From positions 361,364-425,363 of the forward strand of contig JBBPTG010000007.1 in assembly GCA_038093975.1 (NCBI GenBank): a stretch of 64,000 nucleotides of DNA. The letters run 5' to 3'. The notes beneath the pieces were generated by a model, which was given only the letters and a program-made list of their open reading frames with translations, was not told the origin of the DNA and ran no database searches. The position numbers and the translations under genes are program-made. The DNA comes from Chalciporus piperatus (lineage: Eukaryota > Basidiomycota > Agaricomycetes > Boletales > Boletaceae). Every line of letters begins with the position of its first letter. Within the stretch, counting starts at the first letter, position 1. Positions 12,982 to 24,532 of this stretch are shown here, piece by piece.

Positions 12982-13628
12982 ATGCATTTCTTCTCGCAGA
13001 CATTCAAGTATGAGTGCGTAAATTTTATGTGAACGACCTTTGTCCACATTTAACACTTCTCGCAGCCACCCCTGGTCTCACGTCGTCATTGGAATATGGC
13101 ACAAATACCCAAATCCACACTGCACGCACGTCGTGGCGGTCGACGTAATAGATCGTACAGTCGACCCATCAACTGGTATAATACGAACGGAACGCGTGCT
13201 GGGTTGTAAGCAAAAGACGCCAACTTGGATTGTCAAGGTGAGCCGATAACTATGTTCCTGTATCCCATTCATCTGACACGCTCTAGCTTTTTGGTGGATC
13301 AGAAGACGCCTATGTGCGCGAGATATCGTTTGTCGATCCTTCAACACAGACAGCGACGATCACCTCCGTCAACCTTTCTTTGTCCCAGTTTGCGACTTGC
13401 TACGAACGGATACAATATCGCCCGGTGACATCGCATCAGACAACGTTCACGCAGACAGCAGAGATACAGGCTCGTATGGCGATGTGGCGGGCGATGACGG
13501 ATAGGCTTGAGGGTTGGTTGGTGCAGAGGTTTGAGCAAAACGCGAAGCTTGGAAAGGCCGGGTTTTCGGACGTGTTGAGGACGATGTGGGACTCGAAGCA
13601 ACCTCAGTTGTCCCAGGCAACATCATAG
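12982..13628 (+). CDS. PRELI/MSF1-domain mitochondrial lipid-transfer protein, paralogue 1
   Basis: This is a UPS/PRELI family protein. In yeast, Ups proteins pair with Mdm35 in the mitochondrial intermembrane space and move phosphatidic acid (Ups1) or phosphatidylserine (Ups2). It starts MHFFSQTFKYD, followed by HPWSHVVIGIWHKYPNPH, which is the diagnostic beginning of the PRELI domain. Later come TWIVKLFGGSEDAYVREIS and a C-terminal helix with MTDRLEGWLVQRFEQNA. Three exons are seen; the first intron splits the codon right after the opening KY, with donor GTGCGT. The length of about 185 residues is normal. The HVVIGIWHKYPNP pattern is nearer Ups2/Ups3 than Ups1, but this is an inference. It converges on BRF1. 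Confidence 0.88.
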
Positions 13629-13895
13629 TTGCTCATCATTGTTTTTCGATTTCATTGTATCAGGCCTGCTCACACTTCACAGCACACCATCCTTTAGACG
13701 CACTGGTAACTCATTGTTAGATTTGTCCAAAAGTCGGGAAGACCTTAGATTTATGACCACTACATATTCTACAACGCAATGTATTTTTTGTGGACCAGGA
13801 ATTATGCTCACCTCACCTTAGTACGGCTCACAAACTAATACCTAGACGTCAGGCACCTTGATCAAGGAAATACAAGTAGATTATAGACTTTTTAT

Positions 13896-16097
13896 TTATA
13901 CTTCTTGTTCGTATGCTTCCTCCCATCCACCCTCAAGCTCTTCGTCACCCCCTTTGTCACTCTCCTCGTCCGCATCGTCATTGTGTGCTCCACCAGGCAG
14001 ATTATTCCGAGAAGTCGACCGTGAGGACTTTTGGCTTCCGACACCACCCCCATCCTCTTCCACTATAACCGCGTCCTCCTCCGTCTTGTCATCCATTGAG
14101 TACAAGTCATCTTTCTCGTTTAGGTTGATGTCTGGATTACCACCGTCCACGAAGAGATCCTTGAGGGCGTCGTAATTGATTCGTTTGCTGTACTTGGCAT
14201 TTTTCTTCAGTAAATTGCGGACAGATTCAGCAGCAGTCTTCCCCGAGGGTGTAGACTCGTCTCGAGGTTTCGTAACAGCTTTCCGCCGCTGCGAGATGGT
14301 GTTATAGGAAGTGATAAATACACATTAAAAATGTCATCAGATGGGGATACGAACCTTGCGACTCCGCGGTTGTGCACCATCTTCCGCATGGTCTGCCTTA
14401 GCTGTATACCATTGAGCGACATTTCCTAAGAGAGAAATATAGAAGCATACCTGCAATAGCCTCCAAGTACTCGCGATTCATCTCCACCCACACACGCTCC
14501 CTGATTTTGACCTCCTCTTCGGTTAAAAGGAAGCGGTCAAGTTCCTCCTCGTTAAGGCCATTAAGTTCATCAACCTCACTGAATTGCGCATGTCGTCGTT
14601 CATCCGCTTCCTCGAGAGCTTCGGTGAGCATGAGACCTTGTGGGTTTCGTAGGAATGTCGCTACTTCCTCTGCAAGCGCTTGGTCCACAGTCTCCTCGAT
14701 GTCTTTGGCCGAATGGGTGGTATCATCGACGGCATTTGAACGAAGTACTGGATCGATGTGAGCATATGCAGTTTCTTCGTCATCTTCCGGATAGAACAGA
14801 GGCTGGGGTACTGTCGTTCCCGTGAGGATCCCTTCGTTGAAGAGCGCAGGGTCTATCACTGGTGGAGGTGGAATCTGTTCAGATAGAACCTGGGCTGCCT
14901 CCTCCTCTGACTCGCTTTCTACTCGTTTCCGTTTTCCTTTTCGCTTCTTAATTTTGCGTTCCTTCTGCGTGATACCATTTTCAACCTGCTCCCTCTCTTT
15001 CTCCTCCCGCTCCTTCCCCTTCGTAAAAGCAGGTGGATCCATCTCATCATCTAACCACACCGTCCTGAAGTCTGCCAATGTTAACGCACCACTGGGCGTC
15101 TTCTTGAACTCTTCAAGACGTTTCTTTAACGTGGTGTCCGCAATCTTGACGACTTGGACGATTTCCTCCATGGATCTTCGAAAGTTATTCATGCGAGCAG
15201 CGAGAAGAAGAGCCGCACCGCATATACCAGCCGGGCGTCTACCTTTGGTAACCCAATCGCGGTCAAAACGTTGAACAAGGCGGACAGCGTCGGTGGCTAC
15301 CCGGTGGGTCTCTTCGCCGAATTCGAGCAATGCGGCGAACCGGGAAATGTAATGTGATGGATCGATGAGGGGAAGTCTTAGGTTGAGGGTTTGCACGAGC
15401 TGGAGGTAAGTATGGCCGAGTTCAAAGACATTTACCTAGAACGACGTTCAGCGCGGCGCGGAACTTTGGGATCGAGACGTATTTACCTGTAAAAGGTCGG
15501 AAAAATCAATGAGCATATAATTTCGCGTCTCCTTCTGTCTGCAGGCGACGTATAGGCAGACGGCTGCTACGTTGACACTTCTCCGGCCCTTCGTGAATTT
15601 GTGTTCTACAGCAAGAGTATATAGGCGTGTTGCAGCAAGTGAGACGACTTCAGAGAGACGAAGGGCAGCAGCAAGACTCTGGATCTTCCTGCTAGCTGTC
15701 AAAAACGAGTTACGAGAAACCCTCAATGATTTGCGACCGTCTACGTACCATTCGCAATGGTTTGCTCGCGAGATTCAGCGCTTCCCCTTTTACCAAAAGG
15801 ACCGCTCATTCGAGCGTGGGCTGAGGAAGACTGAGAAAGAAAATCACTAGTATAGAGGGGATAACTTACTTGAGCCTTGGCCAACGTAGGCCCCCTGAAC
15901 CATTGCAGCCCCAGAAGAGGTCTCTCCGAAAGCAACCTCAGAAATGATAGTGTTCTCTTCCACTACAGTTCCACACTGAACGCAGAAGCCATTACCCGCG
16001 GCGGGGTCATATTCGATAACTGTTCCACCACAATCGGTGCAGACGGTCTAGAAAGGCGTTGAATGCAGAAACCATATATATGCGTGTGACATACCAT
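13896..16097 (-). CDS. BRF1: BRF1, TFIIB-related subunit of RNA polymerase III factor TFIIIB
   Basis: BRF1 binds TBP and recruits RNA polymerase III to tRNA and 5S genes. From the N-terminus there is a zinc ribbon with Cys pairs CTDC and CVQC (16.05-15.96 kb), then two cyclin-fold repeats. The first includes GRRSVNVAAVCLYVACRQKE and the second GRRPAGICGAALLLAARM. An intervening charged, Lys-rich linker (KERKIKKRKGKRKR) follows. The C-terminal homology region contains INYDALKDLFVDGGNPDIN, the TBP-binding part. An acidic tail ends at TAA 13898-13896. The only ATG that reads into the zinc ribbon is 16097-16095. It is followed at once by a GTATGT donor, so the first coding exon appears to be just the start codon (intron 16094 to about 16050). 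It diverges from the largest TFIIIC subunit gene. Confidence 0.93.
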
Positions 16098-16574
16098 GTT
16101 GGTGTTGTGAGTCCAGGGGGATCAAAGATTTGTTACAGGTTCTATGCGACAGTACAGCACGTCCGATTTCAAGTTGTGGGATGTAGTCAGGGCTGTCACA
16201 CGTACGCAAGGGGTGCCGTCGCAGAAGACGACTAGATGTGACACACTCGTGCAAACCAAATATTTTACGAGTGCCCTGTCCGTGCAGTAAAAGCCCTTGA
16301 GCACGCCCGCTATCAGAGACAGCAGACAAGTGTTAACTGCGATCAAGGCACATGTACAGGCGGGATGTCGTCCGTGTCGCGTGTCACACCGGAGATCTGA
16401 GTCACATTGTCACGTCTTTGCTCATCGTCGCCAACGACAGTGACTCCGAAAACCCCACATACGACGCCAACGACCGTTATCAATCTTATCGCTGATCAGC
16501 AGGTTTTCATCGCCCAACCCATAGACACTTGGTTCATTCTCGCGCGATCGACGCATGAGGGTTTGACTCCAGTC
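16098..16574. promoter_or_regulatory. Shared divergent promoter region of BRF1 and TFC3
   Basis: This 477-bp region separates the start codons of two genes that both encode RNA polymerase III initiation factors. A bidirectional promoter would allow coordinated expression. I see no clear TATA box and no palindrome long enough to name, so the role is inferred from position alone. Confidence 0.45.
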
Positions 16575-19500
16575 ATGGACGAGCTCGTGCATCATTGCCT
16601 CCGTGAGCTGTCCTTCGACGGTGACCTCGGTGAGTCATTTTCTTCCGGGCAAGTTGCGGATCGCTGTGCCTGCATCTCCCCGCCAGCGCTTCTTTCCACC
16701 ACCGACTCGTCGGGAGTTCGAATCCCCCCATGATACACTCCTTTCAATGGCATTTTCTCACATTTTATCGCGTGTGCTAACATATCCAATAACCAGGCTG
16801 CGACGTCTCTCGCCTGAGGGACTTCATTGTAGGCTTCTATTCCACACAAGATGGTAATGCACAGCTCGTCGACGATGCATTTTGTGCCTTCGTCTGGTCT
16901 GTCGTTGTACAACAGCCATCCGTCCGGGTTGGCACTCTCCCTCCTGGTCTGACATCGGAAGTGTACATCGCCCCTCAATTAAGTGCCAAACGCAAGGCTG
17001 CAGCGAAGGGCGAGGAGATTGCCGAGCGAGCGCCTCCTTCTCTAGAACTCGTCGAGGATGCTCGCCACAGATCATTGGAAGACTTGAAACGCGAGTATAG
17101 AAATGATCTACGCATCGCAGTCGATCCAGAAACATCTTTCGCCGCAATCACAGGTTCCCATATTAGAGTGCGTCCTTGGCCCGTGCTCAGCGATCCTAAA
17201 TTAACTTGGTCATAGCCCCCTAAACTCAGTCCCATGGTATACAGTGCATTGCAGCTCATTACCCGAGGGCGGGAGGAGGGCATCACAACCGTCGAGCTCG
17301 GCCGGAAAACACAGTATGATCAGAAAACGTGTTTTTATCTCATAAAACAGTTAATTGAACTGGGTCTTATGTATGCATCCTTTGCAAAGCAGTGACCGTT
17401 CTAACGCTTTTCCACAGTATCAAGGCACGCCGCGGTGGCGTCGGAAATCACACTTGCATTCACAAATACTTCGTCGAGCGAAGCCCCCTTTGGCAGCAGA
17501 TCCAGGAAGAAGAAGCGCGTGATGATGATGATGCCGTCATAACGGGCGAAAGTATCAAGCCGAGCGAGAAGGCCGATGAAACTACTGATCAGAGTGGCCC
17601 GTCGCAAGTCTTTTTTGATCCCATCGATTCTAGACATCTTTCCAGTCTTCCACTTGTGAAAAATCGAATCGTTAAACTACTCAAAGCCTCCAGGAACCAG
17701 ATACACCCTTCGAACAATCTACTAATGGCAGTCGTAGGTCGACATTTTATGCTGACCGACTCTCTTCGCTAATCACCCTGCAGGGATTTATGCATCCAAC
17801 GAAGACAGACCGACGGTTTTTCCAGACAAGGCTCCGTGAGTTGATACAACAGGGAGTCGTCGAACGGGTTCTGGTTCCGAGCCTGAAGACGCGGGACCGA
17901 ATGATCAAATGCATACGCCTGGCCGCACCGGATAACGAGCTCCCAGAGGGCACAGTAGTTGTTGGAAACCAGGACGTGGATGAAGACGAGAAGGATGTTG
18001 TTCTTGGTGAAGCTGCAATAGGTCAGTTTCGCCTCTATTCACCCATCGGTATTCGGTGTTCCTGAGGGAAACTGTAGTTGGTCATACCGGTGTCAAAACG
18101 AACCTTACAATCCACAAACAAGTGTCAAAGTTGCTTGAAGAAGTTGGGTCTTCCGGCCTGACTCTGAATGTAATACGAGATTCCCTATGTTGCGTAAGCC
18201 CATGACCTAACGCCTCGTTGCAGGAAATATGTGCCTCTCTCGGCAACTTTGATAAGCGCACCATCGAACTTTTGCTCACACGGGCCTCCAAAAATCAACC
18301 ACCTGCTCATCTCGGTGACTTGGGCATTATAGATCTGATGGAGACCTACGGCAGAGAGAGGCGACATCGATATTTTACAGTCGCAGGGTACAGAACTGTC
18401 ATGGCGAGTGAGCGCTTACAAGACACAGCCACCCCGTTCGCTGACGTCGACCTGTCGCGAGTTGGAGATTTTGCTGAATCCGACCCGAACCATTTCTACA
18501 CGAATGTTGGAGGATTGCATGGTTGGCAAGACTCGTTCAAGGAGATCGCAAATGCGAAAAGCAAGAAGCGCAAAAGAGATGAGGATGGGGTGGGAAGTGA
18601 CGGAGAGGAAAGCGAGCCCCATCCCAAACCAAAAAGAGGTCGTCCACGTAAGACACCAGCGCCTGATTCTTCCACGATGGAGCCGAAGAAACGTGGTAGA
18701 CCTCGCAAGAATCCCGTTCCTCACGATGGCGAGGGTGGAGGCGTACAGGTCCAGCCCAAAGAGCCAAAAAAGCGAGGGAGGCCACCAAAGAGCGCCAAGG
18801 CTGCGGTTAGTTCAAAAGGCAAAGGCCGTGCCAAAGGAGACGGGGAGGCTGCTGTCACTGATCTTCCATCTACGACGGGACAAGGCGTGGTTACGTTCGA
18901 GACTTCTAACAATTTATCCCCTGACATTGAGGTGCGCAGTGCTGAACCAGGGCAAACCACTGCCACCAATGTCGGCTTCCTAGGGGTTGGACAAGAGGCT
19001 GGGAGTTCGGCTGGGCCCGCTCCAGCCAGCCACGGTCCAGAGACTCACGACGAACCTGCAAGAGAACCACCCCCAAAGTCGCAGCGAAGAAGGGTTCAAG
19101 CTGCGCTGCCCCGTCCTACCTCCCGCTCTCCCACAAAGCGATCCGAACCAGCCGCCTTCGGCGTGGCCCCTTCATCAAGCGAGTTCCCCTCGGCCTCGAC
19201 GGAACCAGCACCTGCTATCTGCGACACGTCACCCGCCGGACAGACTCCCGTCGTTCGGGAGGGGGCCGGTAGCGTCAAGCCGGGAAATCACACTGGAGAC
19301 AGTGATGGTTTGCAAGGAATATCGGTGACTCCTGCTTCACAGAAGGATGTTCTCGTACCTTTAGCAGCTGTGAGTACATCTGAATTGTTGCTCTGGCTGA
19401 ATACTGAAAGCAGCGATCTGTACCTCTTGCAGACAAGCGACCGGGAGTCGGTACAAGCTGATGGAGTGGCTGGCGAAAAGCACAAAACTGGTTTCACGAA

Positions 19501-22500
19501 GCGAGCTCGAACCGACGGCGGGGGGAAATCACGCTCTAACATCAATCTTTCTGCTCTACGGCGCGAAAACGAACTTTGCAAAGTGATTGAAAACATGGGC
19601 GGGATTGCAAGCATGCACTCGAAGGATATTTTTGAGGCGCATACCGCACTCCTCGACACTATGTCGCAAGCGAAGGAGCCCACTAGTGCACCGGCTGGGA
19701 CACGCCTTGATAAGCGTACCGCGGAATCAACTCTCAAGAATTTGGAGAATCGCGGTCGGATAAAGATGCTAAAGACTTCCCTTGTCACTCCATCCGGTGC
19801 CACCAGGCCTGCTTGTTTGGTCTATCTCCCAGAGACTCCGCAAGAGAAGATCAATGCATTCCTCCGCCAGCTCAGTCAAACTGTGCCATCAGTGACTACG
19901 AGCACAGTCAAGACCCTGGAAGAGCCTATCGAATATGGTCCCAGGTCGCCATCGGCACCGCGCGCCTCCCTCCCGCTCCACCTACTTCAAATCGAAGACC
20001 AGGACGAAAAGGAAGGCGACCGTTTGGTCCAACTCTTTTCTCACGACAGCAATACAATTCGTGACGTTCTCCTAACTGAACGGACGACGGTAGCTCAATT
20101 GTATGGCTTCACGATCGGAAAAGCGCTGCGAATGCGGCAACTACATATCCATACCCTCGAGCACTTCCAACAACCCTTGCTATCTCCTCTGGTCGTATCA
20201 CGAGAACACAGGGTCATCGACATATTATATTACCATCAAGATATCACACTCGCTTTCTACTCCTCTCTCGTAGCCGTGGTCGCGCATGACGAAGATCTTC
20301 ATCGGCTTTGGTCGGAGCAGGGGCAGCAGATTCTGATCAAGGATCTACCCCCGAACCTGCGCACTTCCTTGGAGATTGGGAAATCTAGGAGTAAATCTCG
20401 CATCCTAGACTTGCTGGAGATGTTGCGTTCGCTAGGTCTGGTGACTCCACTGGAGCGCACGGAACTGCCTGATGCCCCAATCAAGTGCACCAACTCAACC
20501 GGCGATGTCATCGCGTTTCGGGATGCTTCTGTAGAAGGTTGGAGCGCAAGCACTCCTGTGGTTGCTCCTCAGTTTTGGCGATTCCACACCTCTGGGCTAC
20601 TCAGCCTCTGGGCTCTCTCCGAGTCATCGCCGTCGTACTGGAAGGAGCTCCGCACTAGCACTGCCGCTGAAGCAACGGTATATTGGGATGAACTTCACAA
20701 GGTCAGCAGAGATCGCGCTTATGCTCAAGCTGCGGTCTGTCCGCCTACAAGTCCTCCAATGCCCCCCAGGAGCAATCCTACCCTTGGTGGATGCCTGCGC
20801 CGGAGGTCATCTTGGGATCCGGAATACGTCCTTACATGGCACCAGAAACAGTACCTGGCGAAGCACATGGACATGACCACAGGCAAGACCCCGTTGAATG
20901 CAGAGGACGCGGACGCACAAATAGACCAGATTTGTCACGTTGTCAGCTCTCCTCGTCAAACCGTTACGAGCTACTTCACCACTTCCGGCGAAAAGCATGC
21001 GCGGGATCTCGAGAGGGCGCGCCAACGAATAAAGCGAACTCGCAAACCGAAAGAGGGACAGCGGAGTGCTGAAGCGAAGGAGACCCTGCGTAAAAAGGCT
21101 GAAGAAGCGCGTGCCCAGAGAGAGAGAGATTGGGAGGACCTTTTGCGTAGAGTTCATCCGGAGCCCATTAAAGGTACACTCGCCATCCGTATCCGCTCAG
21201 TTCGGAGTCGTTTCACGCAGTCGACGATAACGAAAGACCAGCAACATTGGGAGAACGAGATCCAAGAAGCTGTCAAGGAGACGCAGCTAGCCTCGAAGAA
21301 GATCATCTCGCAACGGAAGGCAAAGCTACCCCATGCTGCTCACATCGGGCCACCTCCTCTCGTACCCAATCCTCCGGAGAAATCCGTCGACCTTTTGATT
21401 GCCCAGCAAGGCCCGCCTGCTCAGCCCACGAATGTAAAGAGGAAAGGCAAAGGGAAGGTGAAGGAAGAAACTGATGGTACCCATCTGTCCTCTTCTCAAG
21501 TTTCCCAGACTTACGTGGAAATTAGAACCGAGGCGACCCAGATTTCATTGGACACGAGAGTTCGACGAGTTGGCGCGTGATGCTTCAGCCATAATTCGAG
21601 CTCGTTGTCGAGATACCAAACTCGACTTCTCGGCATTTGACCAGGTGTTTCCCGCGGTACCCAGAAACTCTGTCAGACAGCGTGTAATGCATCTCAGAGA
21701 GAATGCCGCTGATGATTTGTACCTGAAACGTCTCGAGGATCAGTGGTATTTCATATGGCTGCAATACAGAGGAACGCTCCACCTCCCCGACGAAGATCCC
21801 AGCAGTTCGTCGAACTTCAGCCTCGTACAGCACGTCGAATTCCTTCGGAGACATGTTGACAAGAATGCCTTGTGAGTGTCATGATATTTTATTCGACTTG
21901 TGCGTCTCAACTCCACCAAGGCGAGTGGGATTCGTGGAGCGTGAGGCTTCGAGTAAGCTGTCTGCTTCAGTGGAAGACCTTTACGATCGCTACGATGTTG
22001 AAGAGGATGTTGTCTCCGCGCCAGCATGGGATTTTTTGTGGAGTACGACTGTCGAGGAGGGTCGAGAAAAGCAGTTCTTGAGACAAGCCTTCACAAAAGA
22101 ACCCGATGGGGTATGTGATGATGTAAAAAACGAGAATGTGCAACTTGCAGAAGCAGCATTAAAAGTATGTGTGTGTTGGTTGACCATTTTCCTTGGGAAA
22201 CTCATGCAATCCCAGATGGTCTTTGGGACGCCCAGTGAGCTGTACGACTCTGAGACCGCTACTCGCTTGCTCCACAGCGCGGGAGATCAGAGTGTCTCTG
22301 TTGCAAGGTCTAATCTCCTGCATCAGGGGGTGTTGTCTAAACTCGTGCGAGATCCAAAGAAACCGAAGCCTGGGAGAACCATGAAGATCTCAGACAGGTA
22401 GGTTGCTCCTCTATGCATGTCATGCCAACGCCCCCGACTGATGAAATGCAGTAACCTCAATGCGATCGGCGGACCATTTCCTCGAGATTTGTTCCAAGAC

Positions 22501-23702
22501 GCTACCTCATTGGAAGACGTTGCCGTCGAGAGGGTAGTTGATGAAATGGAATGGCCTCTGGTCGCTTCGGAAGGAGATGTAGCCACGTTATTACAGCTTG
22601 TTTCTGAGGATCAGGTGGGCGGTGGCCCGTCCCAAAAACCTCCCGTACTGACGAAAGCTCCCAGACCGATTTCACGATAGATTTGTCCCAGTCGCAAGCT
22701 GCTCGGCCGAAGATTGACTGGAACAGCAAGAGAGCAGGTACAGTGATTGCTTCCTCACAGTGGTAATGCGCTCATCAATCGAGCAGACGATGACGATATC
22801 GAGACAAGCATACGACTTAAATTTTCACGCATTTCCGTCCAAGAACAAGGGGGAAACGAAAACCAGCTTGCTGAGGGTACTTCCACTGAACCAGGTGTCA
22901 ATACGCTGGTGCAAGAGACGCACGAAGGAATGTTTGATAGAAGTGCAGCTGGGTGCGCGCTTGAAACGTCGAGCGGGCTCATCAATTGTCCCGCTTGTAT
23001 CAGCGCAGCCTTTGCGAGATTCACCTCTGGCCTTAGTCAGTCAGATTGCGAGTTAGCTCGTCGAATCTTCGACCAAGTGCGCAACTCAAGAGAGACTGGA
23101 CTCACAAGAGCGGGATGTCTGGTACGTCTCCGTCTTCGCCTGGATCACTTGGACTCACAATGTACAGGACTTGGAGCCTGGGTTAGAACAACGCAGTCTC
23201 GATCTCGCTCATAAAATGACATTGACATCACCGCCTATCCTATTCTGGACTTACTTCAATACCCCAATACTTGTAGCGTCGGATTATTGGGGCGCTTGGA
23301 CTGTGATTGTCTCCGATGATCCCCTGACATTTGTCTCCCCCCGTCGCTGGCTTGACCTTCGCGGTCACAGGCTTGATAGCGCATGGAGAGCAGCACTGCA
23401 AGCCGTAGTCGGTATCATCTTCCTCCACCCGGCAATCAGTCAGGTGAGCTTCTCGCACACACATCATGTGTGGAGTTTATTCATGATTACAGGCCGAACT
23501 ACGATGGCGGTTGCGAGCGGCGTACGATAGGCAGGAAGTCATTGACCTTCTTTCATCACTGGAGCAGGATGGTGTTCTGCACTGCCGGATCGGGACAGAT
23601 GTGGAAAGTATCCAGAAGTTGCCTGGATGGTTAAAGACTCTTGACGAAGACGACTTGGTTTTCTGGTTCATTTCAAAAAATTATCACTGGTATCAGATCT
23701 GA
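16575..23702 (+). CDS. TFC3: TFIIIC largest subunit, B-block binding (tau138/GTF3C1 family)
   Basis: This is the subunit of TFIIIC that contacts the internal B box of tRNA genes. It starts MDELVHHCLRELSFDGDL (ATG 16575). The conserved B-block winged-helix region follows: SALQLITRGREEGITTVELG, then TCFYLIKQLIELGLI and RRGGVGNHTCIHKYF (17.2-17.5 kb). A second winged-helix-like segment lies near 18.2 kb (GNFDKRTIELLLTR). A low-complexity linker at 18.55-18.8 kb carries three AT-hook-like motifs, KRGRPRKTP, KRGRPRKNP and KRGRPPKSA. A 3.4-kb exon (18218-21580) holds the middle of the protein, including a further winged-helix stretch at 19.55-19.8 kb. The C-terminus has EVIDLLSSLEQDGVLHCRIG and ends at TGA 23700-23702. 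At over 7 kb it is the largest gene in the window, as expected for this subunit. Several exon edges at 21.6-23.5 kb are approximate. Confidence 0.88.
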
Positions 23703-24532
23703 CCACTTTCACCCTTTCTATTATCATTATTCGTGTTCCCCCGTTACCTATTATCCATCCCTTTAGGAGATCTCGCCTCGCCTCATAAAAACGAATAACC
23801 ATCATGTATACCTCTTGGTTCAAGTAGTTCACGCGTCGTTGTAAGTGTAAGAGGTTTACTCGCGTAGCATCATTGGTCAGCTAGGCCTGGTACTCCAATC
23901 TAAATTTATCGCTGTGTTTTCACTTATTCTCATCATCGTGCACGTTGACGCGGCTCCTTGTTTTCCTTCAACATATTGCGGTACTACAGTAATGGCTATG
24001 TATGCATAGATCTAGGTCGAGTCGGACAACAAGTCCGCATCGTTGGATCGGCGCAGAAACATGAAGTTGTACAATTCAAAACCTTCGGAGCGGCCCGTTT
24101 CCATCGTTCTGTTTTCCAACTCCGCTGCGACCAGTACTACACCTTGACTCAGGCTAATAATAAAGGTATCGGTGGCCGAGAATGCGGTGAATTGATGCTC
24201 ATGCGTATCATGGGAGGCCTTGAGGACCATGAGAAGATATGACATTCCCATTGCAGTACCACTTGCAGAGCTATATGCTCAAAATCTCCTTCCTCTCCTT
24301 CTTGACACTCTGCAGCCCGGCAGGACCGACATAGCAGGCCGTTCTTCAGTCCCTTGCCAGAGTTTCTAGATCGAAATTCTCCCCCTCTTTTCCTAATCTT
24401 CTTTTGCCCTGGCGGCACCGTCATTCATTCCTGTTTCGTCCAAACTGGTGGTATGTAACTCCATGTAGCGGGCGAGACGTAGATCAGCTGTGTGTTCTGA
24501 CTTCTCTATCTAGTTTCTCGCCGTCAGTCGTC
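23703..24532. other. Intergenic region, no gene seen
   Basis: These 830 bases between TFC3 and the membrane-protein gene hold only short, unconvincing frames. One of 94 codons at 23958-24242 has no recognisable domain and no splice context. C/T-rich tracts near 24270-24420 and 24480-24560 fit a promoter or 5' untranslated region of the downstream gene. Confidence 0.5.

Noticed and set aside
23958..24242. 94-codon frame in the TFC3/membrane-gene gap
   Set aside because: No domain, no repeat, no conserved-looking pattern; composition is not distinct from the gap.
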